Positions 1 through 7,699 are shown, counted from the first letter of the stretch. The stretch: DNA of 21,761 nt from Cacconaster sp045642485 (GCA_045642485.1 JAZUIV010000024.1:1-21761), one strand, 5' to 3'. Program-made: numbers and translations. The notes: generated by a model from the sequence alone, not told the origin.

Positions 1-128
1 TTGGTAATCTTTATGAATCTTGTTTCGTCTTTTGCATATGTCATTCAGTCGAGTAGCCCGCTACACTCCTTCTTTCCATATCCAAAATCCATAAACAATC
101 TTTCATAAATCTTTACCAACTTATTTTT
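1..128. repeat. Long imperfect inverted repeat / hairpin at window edge
   Basis: The arms TTGGTAA (1-7), TTTATGAA (10-17), TTGTTT (20-25), TTTTG (30-34) and ATATG (36-40) pair in order with TTACCAA (113-119), TTCATAAA (102-109), AAACAA (93-98), CAAAA (83-87) and CATAT (77-81). Two of the internal loops are identical (TC opposite TCT). The apical part contains a small GTAGC/GCTAC hairpin (53-64). A T-rich run follows at 121-129. It could be a structured RNA, a large terminator, or a MITE-like palindrome. The left end is cut by the window, so the true extent and the strand are unknown. The base pairing is seen directly; the role is inference. Confidence 0.45.
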
Positions 129-157
129 TAACCATTCCTAAACAGCTTTTTAGATTA

Positions 158-186
158 GGCGGTGACGGAAAAGTCACCGCCTTTTT
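158..186 (+). terminator. Rho-independent terminator
   Basis: A perfect 9-bp stem, GGCGGTGAC (158-166) with GTCACCGCC (173-181), has a 6-nt loop and is followed by five T. It would end a + strand transcript entering from outside the window. It also shows that the GTG at 162 cannot be the start of the next gene. Confidence 0.85.
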
Positions 187-187
187 G

Positions 188-195
188 TATATTTG
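188..195 (+). promoter_or_regulatory. Bacteroidota-type -7 box (TATATTTG) for the HAD-Nudix gene
   Basis: TATATTTG matches the Bacteroidota sigma -7 consensus TAnnTTTG and lies just after the terminator. The first ATG is only 5 nt downstream, so the transcript would be leaderless or start near the later ATGs at 210/213. No clear -33 element is visible, because the expected place is inside the terminator stem. Confidence 0.45.
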
Positions 196-200
196 TAGAA

Positions 201-1421
201 ATGGCGAAAATGATGAAAAAACTTGTAATGTTCGATATGGATGGAGTGCTGCTGAATTCCATCCCCAGTCACATTACAGCCTGGTCCACCGCATTGAAGG
301 AAAACGGGATTGAGATTACGCCTGATTTCATCTATCTGAATGAAGGCAGGACGGGCCGGGATACGATTGCCCTTCTTGAAAAAGAGATAGGTCATCCCCT
401 TGACTGGGAGAAGATATATGCCAGGAAATCCGGGATTTACAATACTCTTGACGGCAAAAGACCTATGCGCGGTGCCCTGGAGGTGCTCTCGGTATTGAAG
501 GAATGCGGCGTCAAATCCATTGTTGTGACAGGCTCCGGTTTTGACAAGATAAAGAATGTCATTGACGAAAGGTTCGGCGATTTGCTGGACAGCAGCCTAA
601 TGGTGACAGCATACGACACTCCCCGCGGCAAGCCGTTCCCCGACCCTTATCTTGAAGGGCTCAGAAAAGCCGGTGTAAGCGCTGATGAGGCGATGGTTGT
701 GGAAAATGCGCCTCTTGGCGTGAAAGCCGCACACGAAGCCGGTTGTTTTGTAATTGCAGTGAATACCGGGACACTTCCCGATTCCGCATTATGGGAGGCT
801 GGGGCCGATATTGTATTCCATTCAATGATGGAACTCTCCCTGTCTGTACGGAGGCTTGTTTCTACGGGAAAGGAGCCGGGACTCTGGAAGACGGCAAAGA
901 GCGAATATCTTCTTAAAAGGCCCTGGCTGACGGCAAGAAAGGACCACGTAATCCTGCCTGACGGCCGGGAGAACCCGGAACATTGGGTATTGGAATACCC
1001 CGACTGGGTAAATGTCATAGCCATAACGACGGAGGGAGAATTCGTATTCGAAAGGCAATACAGACACGGTCTCGGAATCGTGGAATATGAGATTTGTGCC
1101 GGTGTCATCGAAGATGGCGAGACCCCGATTGAAGCCGCAAAACGGGAACTTCTGGAGGAGACGGGCTACTGCGGAGGAGATTGGACACTGGGGATGGTCA
1201 CTTGCCAGAACCCGAGTGTCTGCAGCAATCTCACATACTGTTTCATTGCCCGTGGCGTTGAACTGGCCTCCGACCAGAAACTCGACTATACCGAGGACAT
1301 TTCTGTACACCTCCTTTCCAAAAAAGAGGTTTATTCGCTGCTGAAGGCAGACAGGCTCAAACAAGCGCTTATGACCGCCCCGTTGTGGAAATATTTCGCA
1401 GAAAATCCCCTTGAAGAATAA
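201..1421 (+). CDS. HAD-family phosphatase fused to a Nudix hydrolase
   Basis: A two-domain enzyme of about 406 aa. The N-terminal half is a HAD superfamily phosphatase of the beta-phosphoglucomutase-like type: nucleophile motif FDMDG (D12, D14), motif II VVTGSG, GKPFPDPY, and the acidic motif VENAPLG followed by the AAHEAG helix. The C-terminal half is a Nudix domain like ADP-sugar pyrophosphatases, with a complete Nudix box from about residue 301 to 323 (GVIEDGE...RELLEETGY). A plausible combined job is to hydrolyse a nucleoside-diphosphate sugar or related compound and then dephosphorylate the sugar phosphate; this is inference. I chose the ATG at 201; ATGs at 210 and 213 are equally possible. 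An upstream GTG at 162 is rejected because it lies inside a terminator. The gene is followed 18 nt later by galM on the same strand, which fits a sugar-related role. Confidence 0.85.
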   Translation: MAKMMKKLVMFDMDGVLLNSIPSHITAWSTALKENGIEITPDFIYLNEGRTGRDTIALLEKEIGHPLDWEKIYARKSGIYNTLDGKRPMRGALEVLSVLKECGVKSIVVTGSGFDKIKNVIDERFGDLLDSSLMVTAYDTPRGKPFPDPYLEGLRKAGVSADEAMVVENAPLGVKAAHEAGCFVIAVNTGTLPDSALWEAGADIVFHSMMELSLSVRRLVSTGKEPGLWKTAKSEYLLKRPWLTARKDHVILPDGRENPEHWVLEYPDWVNVIAITTEGEFVFERQYRHGLGIVEYEICAGVIEDGETPIEAAKRELLEETGYCGGDWTLGMVTCQNPSVCSNLTYCFIARGVELASDQKLDYTEDISVHLLSKKEVYSLLKADRLKQALMTAPLWKYFAENPLEE

Positions 1422-1439
1422 TCAATAAAATCCAATGAT

Positions 1440-2468
1440 ATGATCAAAACAGAAGAAATAAGACTCTTCAGTCTTGCAAACGAATCCGGCTCCGAAGTGA
1501 TACTCTCAAATCTGGGAGCGGGCATTGTATCGATTGTCGTTCCGGACAGAAACGGCAATCTGGCAGATGTGGCTCTTGGATACAAGTCCCCCGCATCATA
1601 CTGCTGCGACGGCCCCTGTATGGGTAAAGTCCCCGGAAGATTTGCGAACAGAATTGCCGACGGCAAGTTCACACTTGACGGAAAAGAATACACTCTGGCA
1701 GTGAACAACGGCAAAAACCACCTTCACGGAGGTCCGGATGAAGAATCTTTTGCAAACAGACTCTGGAAAGCCGAGCAACTTGACGACGCTGTCAAATTCA
1801 CGCTTGACAGTCCGGATGGAGACGCTTCCTACCCCGGCACTCTTCACGTCGAGGCGCTGTATCAATGGAGTTCTGACAACAAACTTACCCTGACGCTCAC
1901 GGCCACGACAGACAGCAGGACAATAGTGAACCTGACGAACCACGCTTATTTCAATCTCAAGGGAGAAAATGCCGGTGACGTCACCGACCATATCCTGAAG
2001 TTGAACGCTTCCCACTTCCTGCAGACCGACCCTACCCTGATCCCGGTGGGCGAACCTGCCCGGGTAGCCGGGACTCCGATGGATTTCACTGCACCGAAAA
2101 AAATAGGAAAAGATATCAAATCCGATTTTGAACCGCTTGAAATCGGAAAAGGATATGACCACTGCTTTGTCGTTGACAATTACAAGGAAGGCATTCTGCA
2201 GAAAGTTGCGGAACTCTCCGAGCAGTCGACTGGCCGGAGACTCGAAGTTTACACGGATGCTCCCGGCATTCAGGTTTATACAGGAAACTACCTGGACGGA
2301 TGTCCGGAATCGAAAAGTGGAGGGAAATACAAAGATTATGACGGAGTGGCACTTGAATGCCAGGCGTTCCCGGATTCTCCCAACAGAAAAGATTTTCCTT
2401 TCAAGCCTCTGTCACAGGGAGAAGTCTATCGAAACACCATCATCTTTGCATTCAGTTACTTCGAATAA
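1440..2468 (+). CDS. galM: Aldose 1-epimerase (galactose mutarotase)
   Basis: A 342-aa protein of normal length for the GalM family, which interconverts alpha and beta anomers of galactose, glucose and other aldoses. The family signatures are all present in order: the substrate-binding NGKNHLHGG, the catalytic-histidine segment LTNHAYFNL, GYDHCFV, and the segment around the catalytic glutamate, LECQAFPDSPN. No signal peptide is visible, so a cytoplasmic enzyme is expected. It lies 18 nt behind the HAD-Nudix gene and is probably cotranscribed. Its last 13 bases overlap the end of a small membrane protein gene on the other strand. The family assignment is firm; the actual sugar cannot be told from sequence. 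Confidence 0.93.
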   Translation: MIKTEEIRLFSLANESGSEVILSNLGAGIVSIVVPDRNGNLADVALGYKSPASYCCDGPCMGKVPGRFANRIADGKFTLDGKEYTLAVNNGKNHLHGGPDEESFANRLWKAEQLDDAVKFTLDSPDGDASYPGTLHVEALYQWSSDNKLTLTLTATTDSRTIVNLTNHAYFNLKGENAGDVTDHILKLNASHFLQTDPTLIPVGEPARVAGTPMDFTAPKKIGKDIKSDFEPLEIGKGYDHCFVVDNYKEGILQKVAELSEQSTGRRLEVYTDAPGIQVYTGNYLDGCPESKSGGKYKDYDGVALECQAFPDSPNRKDFPFKPLSQGEVYRNTIIFAFSYFE

Positions 2469-2605
2469 AAACTGAATCCTCTGGAAGCCATCTGAACAAT
2501 ATAGTCCCAACGAATAATAATACCTATTATGCAAATGATACCCAACCAGATAAAGGCTTTGGTCGTATCACTTTGGGAACGATACCACTGTACAATCTTT
2601 TTCAT
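2456..2605 (-). CDS. Small membrane protein, 49 aa, unknown function
   Basis: This minus-strand reading frame encodes 49 aa: MKKIVQWYRS, then a polar stretch, then a single strongly hydrophobic helix (about residues 17-32, rich in Ile and with IWLGIICIIGIII), then IRWDY and a basic C-terminus. The pattern of a positively charged N-terminus followed by one membrane segment is unlikely by chance. A -7-like box (TACCTTTA, 2610-2617, minus strand) stands 4 nt before the ATG. The gene overlaps the 3' end of galM by 13 bases in convergent orientation and is divergent from the nucleoside phosphorylase gene. I do not recognise a function. Confidence 0.6.
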   Translation of the reverse strand: MKKIVQWYRSQSDTTKAFIWLGIICIIGIIIRWDYIVQMASRGFSFYSK

Positions 2606-2609
2606 GGCA

Positions 2610-2617
2610 TAAAGGTA
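2610..2617 (-). promoter_or_regulatory. Possible -7 box (TACCTTTA) for the small membrane protein
   Basis: On the minus strand TACCTTTA matches seven of eight positions of TAnnTTTG. It lies 4 nt before the ATG at 2605, the same tight arrangement seen at folC and the HAD-Nudix gene. Confidence 0.35.
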
Positions 2618-2637
2618 CGATAATTTTTTACAGCACT

Positions 2638-3465
2638 ATGGATTCAACAATCAAAAAGATTGACCAGGCAGCCGAATACATCAAATCCCGCAAAGGATTT
2701 GTCACCCCGGAAGTGGGGATAATCCTCGGAAGCGGGCTGGGACATCTTGCGGAAAAAATTGAAGCATCCGCAATAATCCCCTATGATGACATTCCCAATT
2801 TCCTGAAAGCAACAGCCATCGGACATAAAGGCAACCTCATATTCGGCAGACTTGCCGGCAGGAACGTTTGTGCAATGCAGGGACGTTTCCACTATTATGA
2901 AGGGTATTCCACAACCGATGCAACACTTCCGGTAAGAGTGATGAAACGTCTTGGAATCAACACTATATTTGTTTCAAATGCAGCCGGAGGCATCAACAAG
3001 GATTTCAAGATTGGGGACCTTATGATAATCGAGGATCACATCAATATGATGCCCAATCCTCTTATAGGGCCAAATCTCGACGAATTAGGAGAAAGATTCC
3101 CGGATATGACCTGTGCATACGACAGGGAACTTGTCGCAAAGGCTCAAAAAGCGGCTTCTGAGATGGGCGTCACCATAAGAAAGGGCGTCTATCTGGCAAA
3201 TACCGGCCCGACATACGAGACGCCCGCTGAAATCAGGTTCTACCGGCTTGCGGGAGCCGATGCCGTGGGAATGTCCACCGTGCACGAAGTGATAACGGCC
3301 AGACACTGCGGGCTGCGTGTCTTTGCCGCATCTGTCATTACAAATATCTCCAATGACACTACTGACAGCAGTGTTTTCAATGATTCAAACGACGTTATCG
3401 TTGCCGCAAACACTGCGGGCGAAACTATGTCGGCAATATTCTGCAAACTGATAGAATCTTTGTAA
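2638..3465 (+). CDS. Purine-nucleoside phosphorylase (trimeric class)
   Basis: A 275-aa protein of the trimeric purine nucleoside phosphorylase / MTA phosphorylase family (PNP_UDP_1). It cleaves purine (deoxy)nucleosides with phosphate to give the base and (deoxy)ribose-1-phosphate. Visible signatures are the phosphate-binding ILGSGLG near residue 30, GRFHYYEGY, VSNAAGGIN, the base-binding NTGPTYETPAE, the VGMSTVHEV segment, and ITN near residue 239. The Glu and Asn positions expected for 6-oxopurine (inosine, guanosine) specificity appear to be present; specificity remains inference. Its stop codon shares one base with the start of the next gene (TAATG), so the two are translationally coupled. 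That makes the downstream isomerase homologue a likely partner acting on its sugar-1-phosphate product. Confidence 0.93.
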   Translation: MDSTIKKIDQAAEYIKSRKGFVTPEVGIILGSGLGHLAEKIEASAIIPYDDIPNFLKATAIGHKGNLIFGRLAGRNVCAMQGRFHYYEGYSTTDATLPVRVMKRLGINTIFVSNAAGGINKDFKIGDLMIIEDHINMMPNPLIGPNLDELGERFPDMTCAYDRELVAKAQKAASEMGVTIRKGVYLANTGPTYETPAEIRFYRLAGADAVGMSTVHEVITARHCGLRVFAASVITNISNDTTDSSVFNDSNDVIVAANTAGETMSAIFCKLIESL

Positions 3466-4535
3466 TGGAGCCTGTATTGCCATTCGAAACCGTAGAACTT
3501 TCCTCAAGCGGAAGGGAAGTCATAATTATGGATCAGACTCTCCTGCCCCATCAGGAAAAATATCTTCATCTTACCACTGCAGAGCAGGTGTTCTACGCCA
3601 TAACTCTGCTTAAGGTCAGAGGGGGTTCGGCCATCGGAACTCTTGCTGCAATGGGACTTGCGGTATGCATCAACAGGTTCAGGACAAAAAGTGTCGCAGA
3701 CCTCGAAAAGGAATTTTTCCGGGTAAAGAAATATCTCTATATCAGCAGACCCTCGGCAACCGGTCTGATGTGGTCCCTGGACAGAATGGAGAACCGTTTC
3801 CAAACGGCTCTCTCAGAATCAGGAGACGGCACTCCAGATGCCGTGAAAACAATCAAGAGAGCGTTGCTGGATGAAGCCGAATCAATCAAGAAGGATGACA
3901 TCGAAATATGGGCTTCTCTGTCGGAATACGGCTTCCCACTCCTTTTTCCGGGAGTTTCCGTCCTCACTCAAGGGGGCACCGGGAATCTTTCCGTTTCAAG
4001 ATACGGCTCTTTATTCAGGCCGCTGTACCTTGCCTTGCAGAAAGGATATGCACCCAAGGTTTATGTAAATGAAACGAGGCCGTTGCTTGGTGGCGCCCGT
4101 TACGAGGCTTATGAACTGATGAAGTCTGGAGTTGACACGACTCTGCTGTGCGACAATGCGGTCCTGTCTCTTATGCAACAACGGAAAATAGATTTTGTCT
4201 TTACCGGGGCAGAACGGATAGCCGCCAACGGAGATTGCAAAAACAGCGTGGGGACCGCTACTCTGGCCGTCCTTGCGTATCACTGCAGGATTCCCTTCTA
4301 TGTACTGGCCCCCTACTCCACGATAGATTTCAATTGCAATGACGGCAACGAAATGGAACTGGAGATGCGTCCCTCGTACGAAGTGACCGATATGTACTAT
4401 GGCAAGCCTATGGCCCCAAAGGGCATTGAAGTATACAACCCGGCATTCGACATCACTCCGGCCGGACTGATAACAGGTATCATCACCGAGAAAGGTATTT
4501 TGCGTCCTGAAGAATTGAAAAATCGCAGAATATGA
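3465..4535 (+). CDS. MtnA / eIF2B-like sugar-1-phosphate isomerase homologue with altered active site
   Basis: A 356-aa protein of the methylthioribose-1-phosphate isomerase (MtnA)/eIF2B family. It aligns along its whole length: VRGGSAIGTLAAMG, RPSATGLMWSLDRM, VYVNETRPLLGGAR, RIAANGDCKNSVGT, FYVLAPYSTID and VYNPAFDITP. Two key places differ. The catalytic cysteine motif (HCN in LTHCNxG) reads LTQGGTG, and the catalytic aspartate in GADRI is a glutamate (GAERI). Classical MtnA chemistry with Cys as acid/base is therefore doubtful. The gene overlaps the nucleoside phosphorylase gene by 1 nt and the next gene by 4 nt. I infer an isomerase or binding role for (deoxy)ribose-1-phosphate released by the phosphorylase. 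No other methionine-salvage gene is nearby. A catalytically dead relative is the alternative. Confidence 0.8.
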   Translation: MEPVLPFETVELSSSGREVIIMDQTLLPHQEKYLHLTTAEQVFYAITLLKVRGGSAIGTLAAMGLAVCINRFRTKSVADLEKEFFRVKKYLYISRPSATGLMWSLDRMENRFQTALSESGDGTPDAVKTIKRALLDEAESIKKDDIEIWASLSEYGFPLLFPGVSVLTQGGTGNLSVSRYGSLFRPLYLALQKGYAPKVYVNETRPLLGGARYEAYELMKSGVDTTLLCDNAVLSLMQQRKIDFVFTGAERIAANGDCKNSVGTATLAVLAYHCRIPFYVLAPYSTIDFNCNDGNEMELEMRPSYEVTDMYYGKPMAPKGIEVYNPAFDITPAGLITGIITEKGILRPEELKNRRI

Positions 4536-5320
4536 TGGTACGTTTTGTAAGTCTTTCCAGCGGAAGCAGCGGAAACTGCTACTATCTCGGCAATGATACC
4601 AAGTCCATCCTCATTGACGTCGGCATCGGAACCAGAGCAATCAGGAAAAGACTTCTCGAACAAGGCATTTCCGTTGAGTCCGTTTCTGCCGTGCTCGTCA
4701 CACACGACCATTTCGACCACATCAGAAGCCTGGGTACATTCACCCAACGCTTCAATGTGCCCGTATTCGCCACAAAGAAACTCCATCAGGCACTCCGACG
4801 CAATATCTGCACCGGAGGCAAACTTGCCGGAAATGAACGGTATCTCATCGAAGACACTGAGAATGACATTGACGGGATAAAAGTAACCCCTTTCGAAGTC
4901 CCTCATGACGCGACCCAGACCGTCGGCTATCATCTGGATTTTTACGGGGTGAAAATAACCATTTTGACCGATATCGGAGCTGTGACGGACAAAGCCGTAA
5001 AATATGCCCGTATGGCGGAGCATTTGGTTGTTGAATCCAATTACGATATGGATATGCTGCTTTCCGGCAATTACCCCAAAGAACTTAAAGAGCGGATTAT
5101 GATGGGAAACGGGCATCTTTCCAACGAACAGAACAGTCATCTTCTCAAGATGTGCTGCCATCCCGACCTGAAGAATGTGTTCCTGTGCCACCTGAGCGGC
5201 AACAACAACACTCCCAAAACCGCCTTTTCAAAAGCGGAAGCGACGCTCACGAGCATCGGCTCTGTGGCATCGCTTCACTGTCTTCCCCGAAGCGAATCTT
5301 CGGAATTGTTCGAACTTTGA
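4532..5320 (+). CDS. YycJ/WalJ-type metallo-beta-lactamase-fold hydrolase
   Basis: A 262-aa protein of the metallo-beta-lactamase superfamily, closest in pattern to the YycJ/WalJ/VicX group of predicted exonucleases. It opens with the typical FVSLSSGSSGNCYYL and has the metal-binding motif THDHFDH at residues 57-63. It also has ILTDIGAV for the metal-bridging Asp, and LCHLSGNNN supplying a late histidine. Relatives have been linked to DNA repair and cell-wall signalling in Firmicutes; the role here is unknown. The start overlaps the upstream stop by 4 bases (ATGA); a second ATG follows directly at 4535. It ends immediately before the convergent rny gene, with no spacer. Confidence 0.88.
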   Translation: MMVRFVSLSSGSSGNCYYLGNDTKSILIDVGIGTRAIRKRLLEQGISVESVSAVLVTHDHFDHIRSLGTFTQRFNVPVFATKKLHQALRRNICTGGKLAGNERYLIEDTENDIDGIKVTPFEVPHDATQTVGYHLDFYGVKITILTDIGAVTDKAVKYARMAEHLVVESNYDMDMLLSGNYPKELKERIMMGNGHLSNEQNSHLLKMCCHPDLKNVFLCHLSGNNNTPKTAFSKAEATLTSIGSVASLHCLPRSESSELFEL

Positions 5321-6862
5321 TTACTTGGCAAACGCCACACTTCTGGTCTCGCGGATAACTGTTATCTTCACCTGTCCGGGGTATGTCATTTCATCCTGGA
5401 TAGTTTTGGCGATATCGGCTGAAAGCTCCTCACACTGAGCGTCAGAAACATCTTCAGCGCCTACAATCACCCTGAGTTCGCGTCCTGCCTGGATGGCATA
5501 GGTCTTGGTGACGCCGTGATGGGACATTGCAATGTTCTCCATATCCTTGAGCCTCTTTATGTAGGATTCTATAACCTCACGTCTGGCACCGGGCCTTGCT
5601 CCTGAAATGGCGTCAGCCACAAGGACAAGAGGCGCAATGATTGACTGCATCTCAATCTCTTCGTGGTGAGAACCTATTGCATTGCAGATATCAGGCTTCT
5701 CCTTGTATTGCTCCGCGACTTTCATTCCCAACAGTGCGTGAGGAAGTTCGGCATCCTCTTCACAAACTTTTCCAATATCGTGCAGCAGACCGGCGCGCTT
5801 GGCAACCTTGGCGTTGAGTCCGAGTTCGGATGCCATCGTAGCGCAGATGTTTGCAACTTCACGGGAGTGCTGGAGCAGATTCTGACCGTATGAACTGCGG
5901 TATTTCATACGGCCTATCAGACGGACCAGTTCCGAATGGAGACCGTGGATACCCAGATCGATGCAGGTACGTTTTCCTGTCTCCATAATCTCGTCATCGA
6001 GTTGTTTCTTTACTTTCTCCACAACCTCTTCGATTCTGGCCGGATGGATGCGCCCGTCAGTGACAAGTTGATGGAGAGCAAGCCTTGCCACTTCGCGGCG
6101 GATAGGGTCGAACGCGGAAAGAAGGATGGCTTCAGGGGTGTCGTCAACCACAATTTCCACACCTGTGGCAGCTTCAAGAGCCCTGATGTTCCTGCCTTCT
6201 CGCCCTATGATACGGCCTTTGACCTCATCATTGTCAATGTTGAAGACTGTAACGGCATTCTCAATGGCCGTCTCGGCCGCTGTTCTCTGTATAGTATTGA
6301 TTACAATACGTTTAGCTTCCTTATTGGCATTCAGACGGGCTTCATCCATAACATCGTTGATATAGGACATAGCCTGTGTTCTGGCCTCAGCCTTCATTGT
6401 TTCAACCAGTTGATTTTTAGCCTCCTCTGCTGTCAGCCCTGCTACTTCCTCCAGTTTTTCGATGACTTTCCCGCGGAGTTTTTCATATTCCTCGCTCTTC
6501 TTGCCCGCAATATCCAACTGGACTTTCAGGTTCTCTTTTATTGCTTCGATTTCTTTCTGCTTACGGCCGATTTCGGCATTCTGCTGATTAAGGGTAAGCT
6601 CCCTCTGTTTCAATTTGGTCTCAAGCTGCTGTGCCTGTGCATTGCGCTCGTTGATATAAGCCTCGTGCTCGCTCTTTAGCTGCAGGAATTTCTCCTTGGC
6701 CTGGAAAATCTTCTCTTTCTTGATTGCTTCTCCCTGAGCTTCCGCATTGCGTATTATTTCTTCCTTTTTGTTGCCAAGTATCCTTCTCTTGACAAAGATA
6801 TGGATAAAGACAGCCGCTGTCGCCGACAGCGCCGCCGTAATGATAATGATTAATGCTGACAT
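5321..6862 (-). CDS. rny: Ribonuclease Y
   Basis: A 513-aa protein with the full RNase Y layout. An N-terminal membrane helix (about residues 3-24) is followed by a long charged coiled coil (about 30-200) rich in Gln, Glu and Lys. Next is a KH domain with GRIIGREGRNIRALE and VDDTPEAILLS, then an HD domain with HSREVA and LLHDIGKV and a further metal-site GSHHEE. It is a membrane-anchored endoribonuclease that starts mRNA decay. Length and domain order are normal. It is downstream of zapA with a roughly 240-nt gap that contains a candidate 6S-type RNA, so its mRNA may derive from read-through past that RNA or from its own promoter. The large open frame on the opposite strand inside it is a shadow. 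Confidence 0.97.
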   Translation of the reverse strand: MSALIIIITAALSATAAVFIHIFVKRRILGNKKEEIIRNAEAQGEAIKKEKIFQAKEKFLQLKSEHEAYINERNAQAQQLETKLKQRELTLNQQNAEIGRKQKEIEAIKENLKVQLDIAGKKSEEYEKLRGKVIEKLEEVAGLTAEEAKNQLVETMKAEARTQAMSYINDVMDEARLNANKEAKRIVINTIQRTAAETAIENAVTVFNIDNDEVKGRIIGREGRNIRALEAATGVEIVVDDTPEAILLSAFDPIRREVARLALHQLVTDGRIHPARIEEVVEKVKKQLDDEIMETGKRTCIDLGIHGLHSELVRLIGRMKYRSSYGQNLLQHSREVANICATMASELGLNAKVAKRAGLLHDIGKVCEEDAELPHALLGMKVAEQYKEKPDICNAIGSHHEEIEMQSIIAPLVLVADAISGARPGARREVIESYIKRLKDMENIAMSHHGVTKTYAIQAGRELRVIVGAEDVSDAQCEELSADIAKTIQDEMTYPGQVKITVIRETRSVAFAK

Positions 6863-6915
6863 ATGTCCAAAGTATATATGTTGTTAATATTGTCCATTTA
6901 ACGTGCAATTGACAG

Positions 6916-7110
6916 AAAAAAGCCGTTAGTCCCTGGTCTGACAGAAAATCTTAAATAATAAGATTTGAGCTCCGGAAAATGTCGCAGACTTCCTACGTCC
7001 TGATATACAGAATCCCCCTGAGGGTCACCTGGGCCTGCCTTTGACTTCCGAGTCGGCTCGGGATTGATTAATAAAGTGTTGATTTCAGCAAAGAGCAAAA
7101 ACTAACGGCT
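6916..7110 (-). ncRNA. Candidate 6S-type RNA between zapA and rny
   Basis: A minus-strand unit of about 195 nt begins and ends with perfectly complementary 10-mers: AGCCGTTAGT (7110-7101) and ACTAACGGCT (6930-6921). The second is followed by five T (6920-6916), so the closing stem is also a terminator. Inside are an 8-bp hairpin, AAATCTTA/TAAGATTT (on the 3' side), a CCGAG/CTCGG hairpin, and long unpaired flanks. A terminal stem, a large bubble and a 3'-side small hairpin resemble the 6S RNA architecture. In gammaproteobacteria ssrS also sits directly behind zapA. The 5' stem arm includes the last two codons and the stop of zapA. 6S RNA binds RNA polymerase holoenzyme. The structure is seen; the identity is inferred and not confirmed by a covariance model. 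Confidence 0.55.
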
Positions 7111-7407
7111 GAGAAGATATTCCCCCAAGGACTTGTCCAGTTCCTCAAGTTTGTTTATGTCGTCGTTTATCACGAATTTATCCCTGTTTTCCATATCCAC
7201 TATTCTCTTTTCTTCGGATAACAGCACAATGCTCAGAATGTCTCTCAAGTCCCTTCCGTGATAGTTGTATTGCAGTTCCTCAATCTCAATATTCAACTTC
7301 TTCACGGCACTGCGTATAGACTCCTCCTGCTCGCTCTCCACGTTCAGTCCGAATTCCCTTCCTGCAATATTCACGGTGATTTTCTGTTTCATTTCCCTAT
7401 TCGTCAA
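7102..7407 (-). CDS. zapA: Cell division protein ZapA
   Basis: A 101-aa protein of the ZapA family, a small FtsZ-ring associated protein that bundles FtsZ filaments. The N-terminal beta part KITVNIAGREFGLNV and the following EESIRSAVKKLNIEIEEL match the family. They are followed by a long helix ending in a coiled coil (INKLEELDKSL). The start used overlaps the upstream coiled-coil gene by 11 nt; an in-frame Met five codons later (7392) is also reasonable. Its final codons form one arm of the candidate 6S-type RNA closing stem. The gene order coiled-coil protein - zapA - rny is typical of Bacteroidota. Confidence 0.88.
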   Translation of the reverse strand: MTNREMKQKITVNIAGREFGLNVESEQEESIRSAVKKLNIEIEELQYNYHGRDLRDILSIVLLSEEKRIVDMENRDKFVINDDINKLEELDKSLGEYLLSR

Positions 7408-7681
7408 GCATTGCGATACATCTGTCTATCTCCTTTATCAGGGCGGTAACCTTGCGTTTTGCCGCTGATGTGTCTCTCCCTGACCCCAAGAATGCTCCAG
7501 TCAATTGTAAGTTGTTTATTTTTTTTTCAAGTAGTTGTATATTATCAGTTTTCTGTTCGAGTTGTGCGGTACAGGCAGCAAGCTTTTCACGCAGAAGAGC
7601 ATTCTCGGCCTTGAGGGATTCATATCTTGATATGAGATCCCTGACCTTGGATTCCAGTCTGGATGATACACTTTCTGCCAT
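7397..7681 (-). CDS. Small coiled-coil protein upstream of zapA
   Basis: A 94-aa protein, nearly all heptad-like coiled coil: residues 1-60 are rich in Leu, Glu, Lys and Gln (SRLESKVRDLISRYESLKAE). After a short GSGR linker there is a second helix (TALIKEIDRCIAML). No enzyme motif or membrane segment. It overlaps zapA by 11 nt, so the two are probably made together; a ZapB-like or ZapA-partner role in division is inference from context. A -7 box (TAACTTTG) lies 18 nt upstream. Confidence 0.75.
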   Translation of the reverse strand: MAESVSSRLESKVRDLISRYESLKAENALLREKLAACTAQLEQKTDNIQLLEKKINNLQLTGAFLGSGRDTSAAKRKVTALIKEIDRCIAMLDE

Positions 7682-7699
7682 AATCGATAAATCTCATGA

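Noticed and set aside
162..200. Upstream GTG start extending the HAD-Nudix protein by 13 residues
   Set aside because: It lies in the stem of a clear rho-independent terminator and upstream of the -7 box.
4397..5191. Long minus-strand open frame (264 codons) over the MBL-fold gene
   Set aside because: The plus-strand gene has all catalytic motifs; the minus frame shows none.
5936..6679. Long plus-strand open frame (247 codons) inside rny
   Set aside because: Rny is unmistakable on the other strand; the translation is Phe/Leu/Cys-rich with no family features, typical of an antisense shadow.
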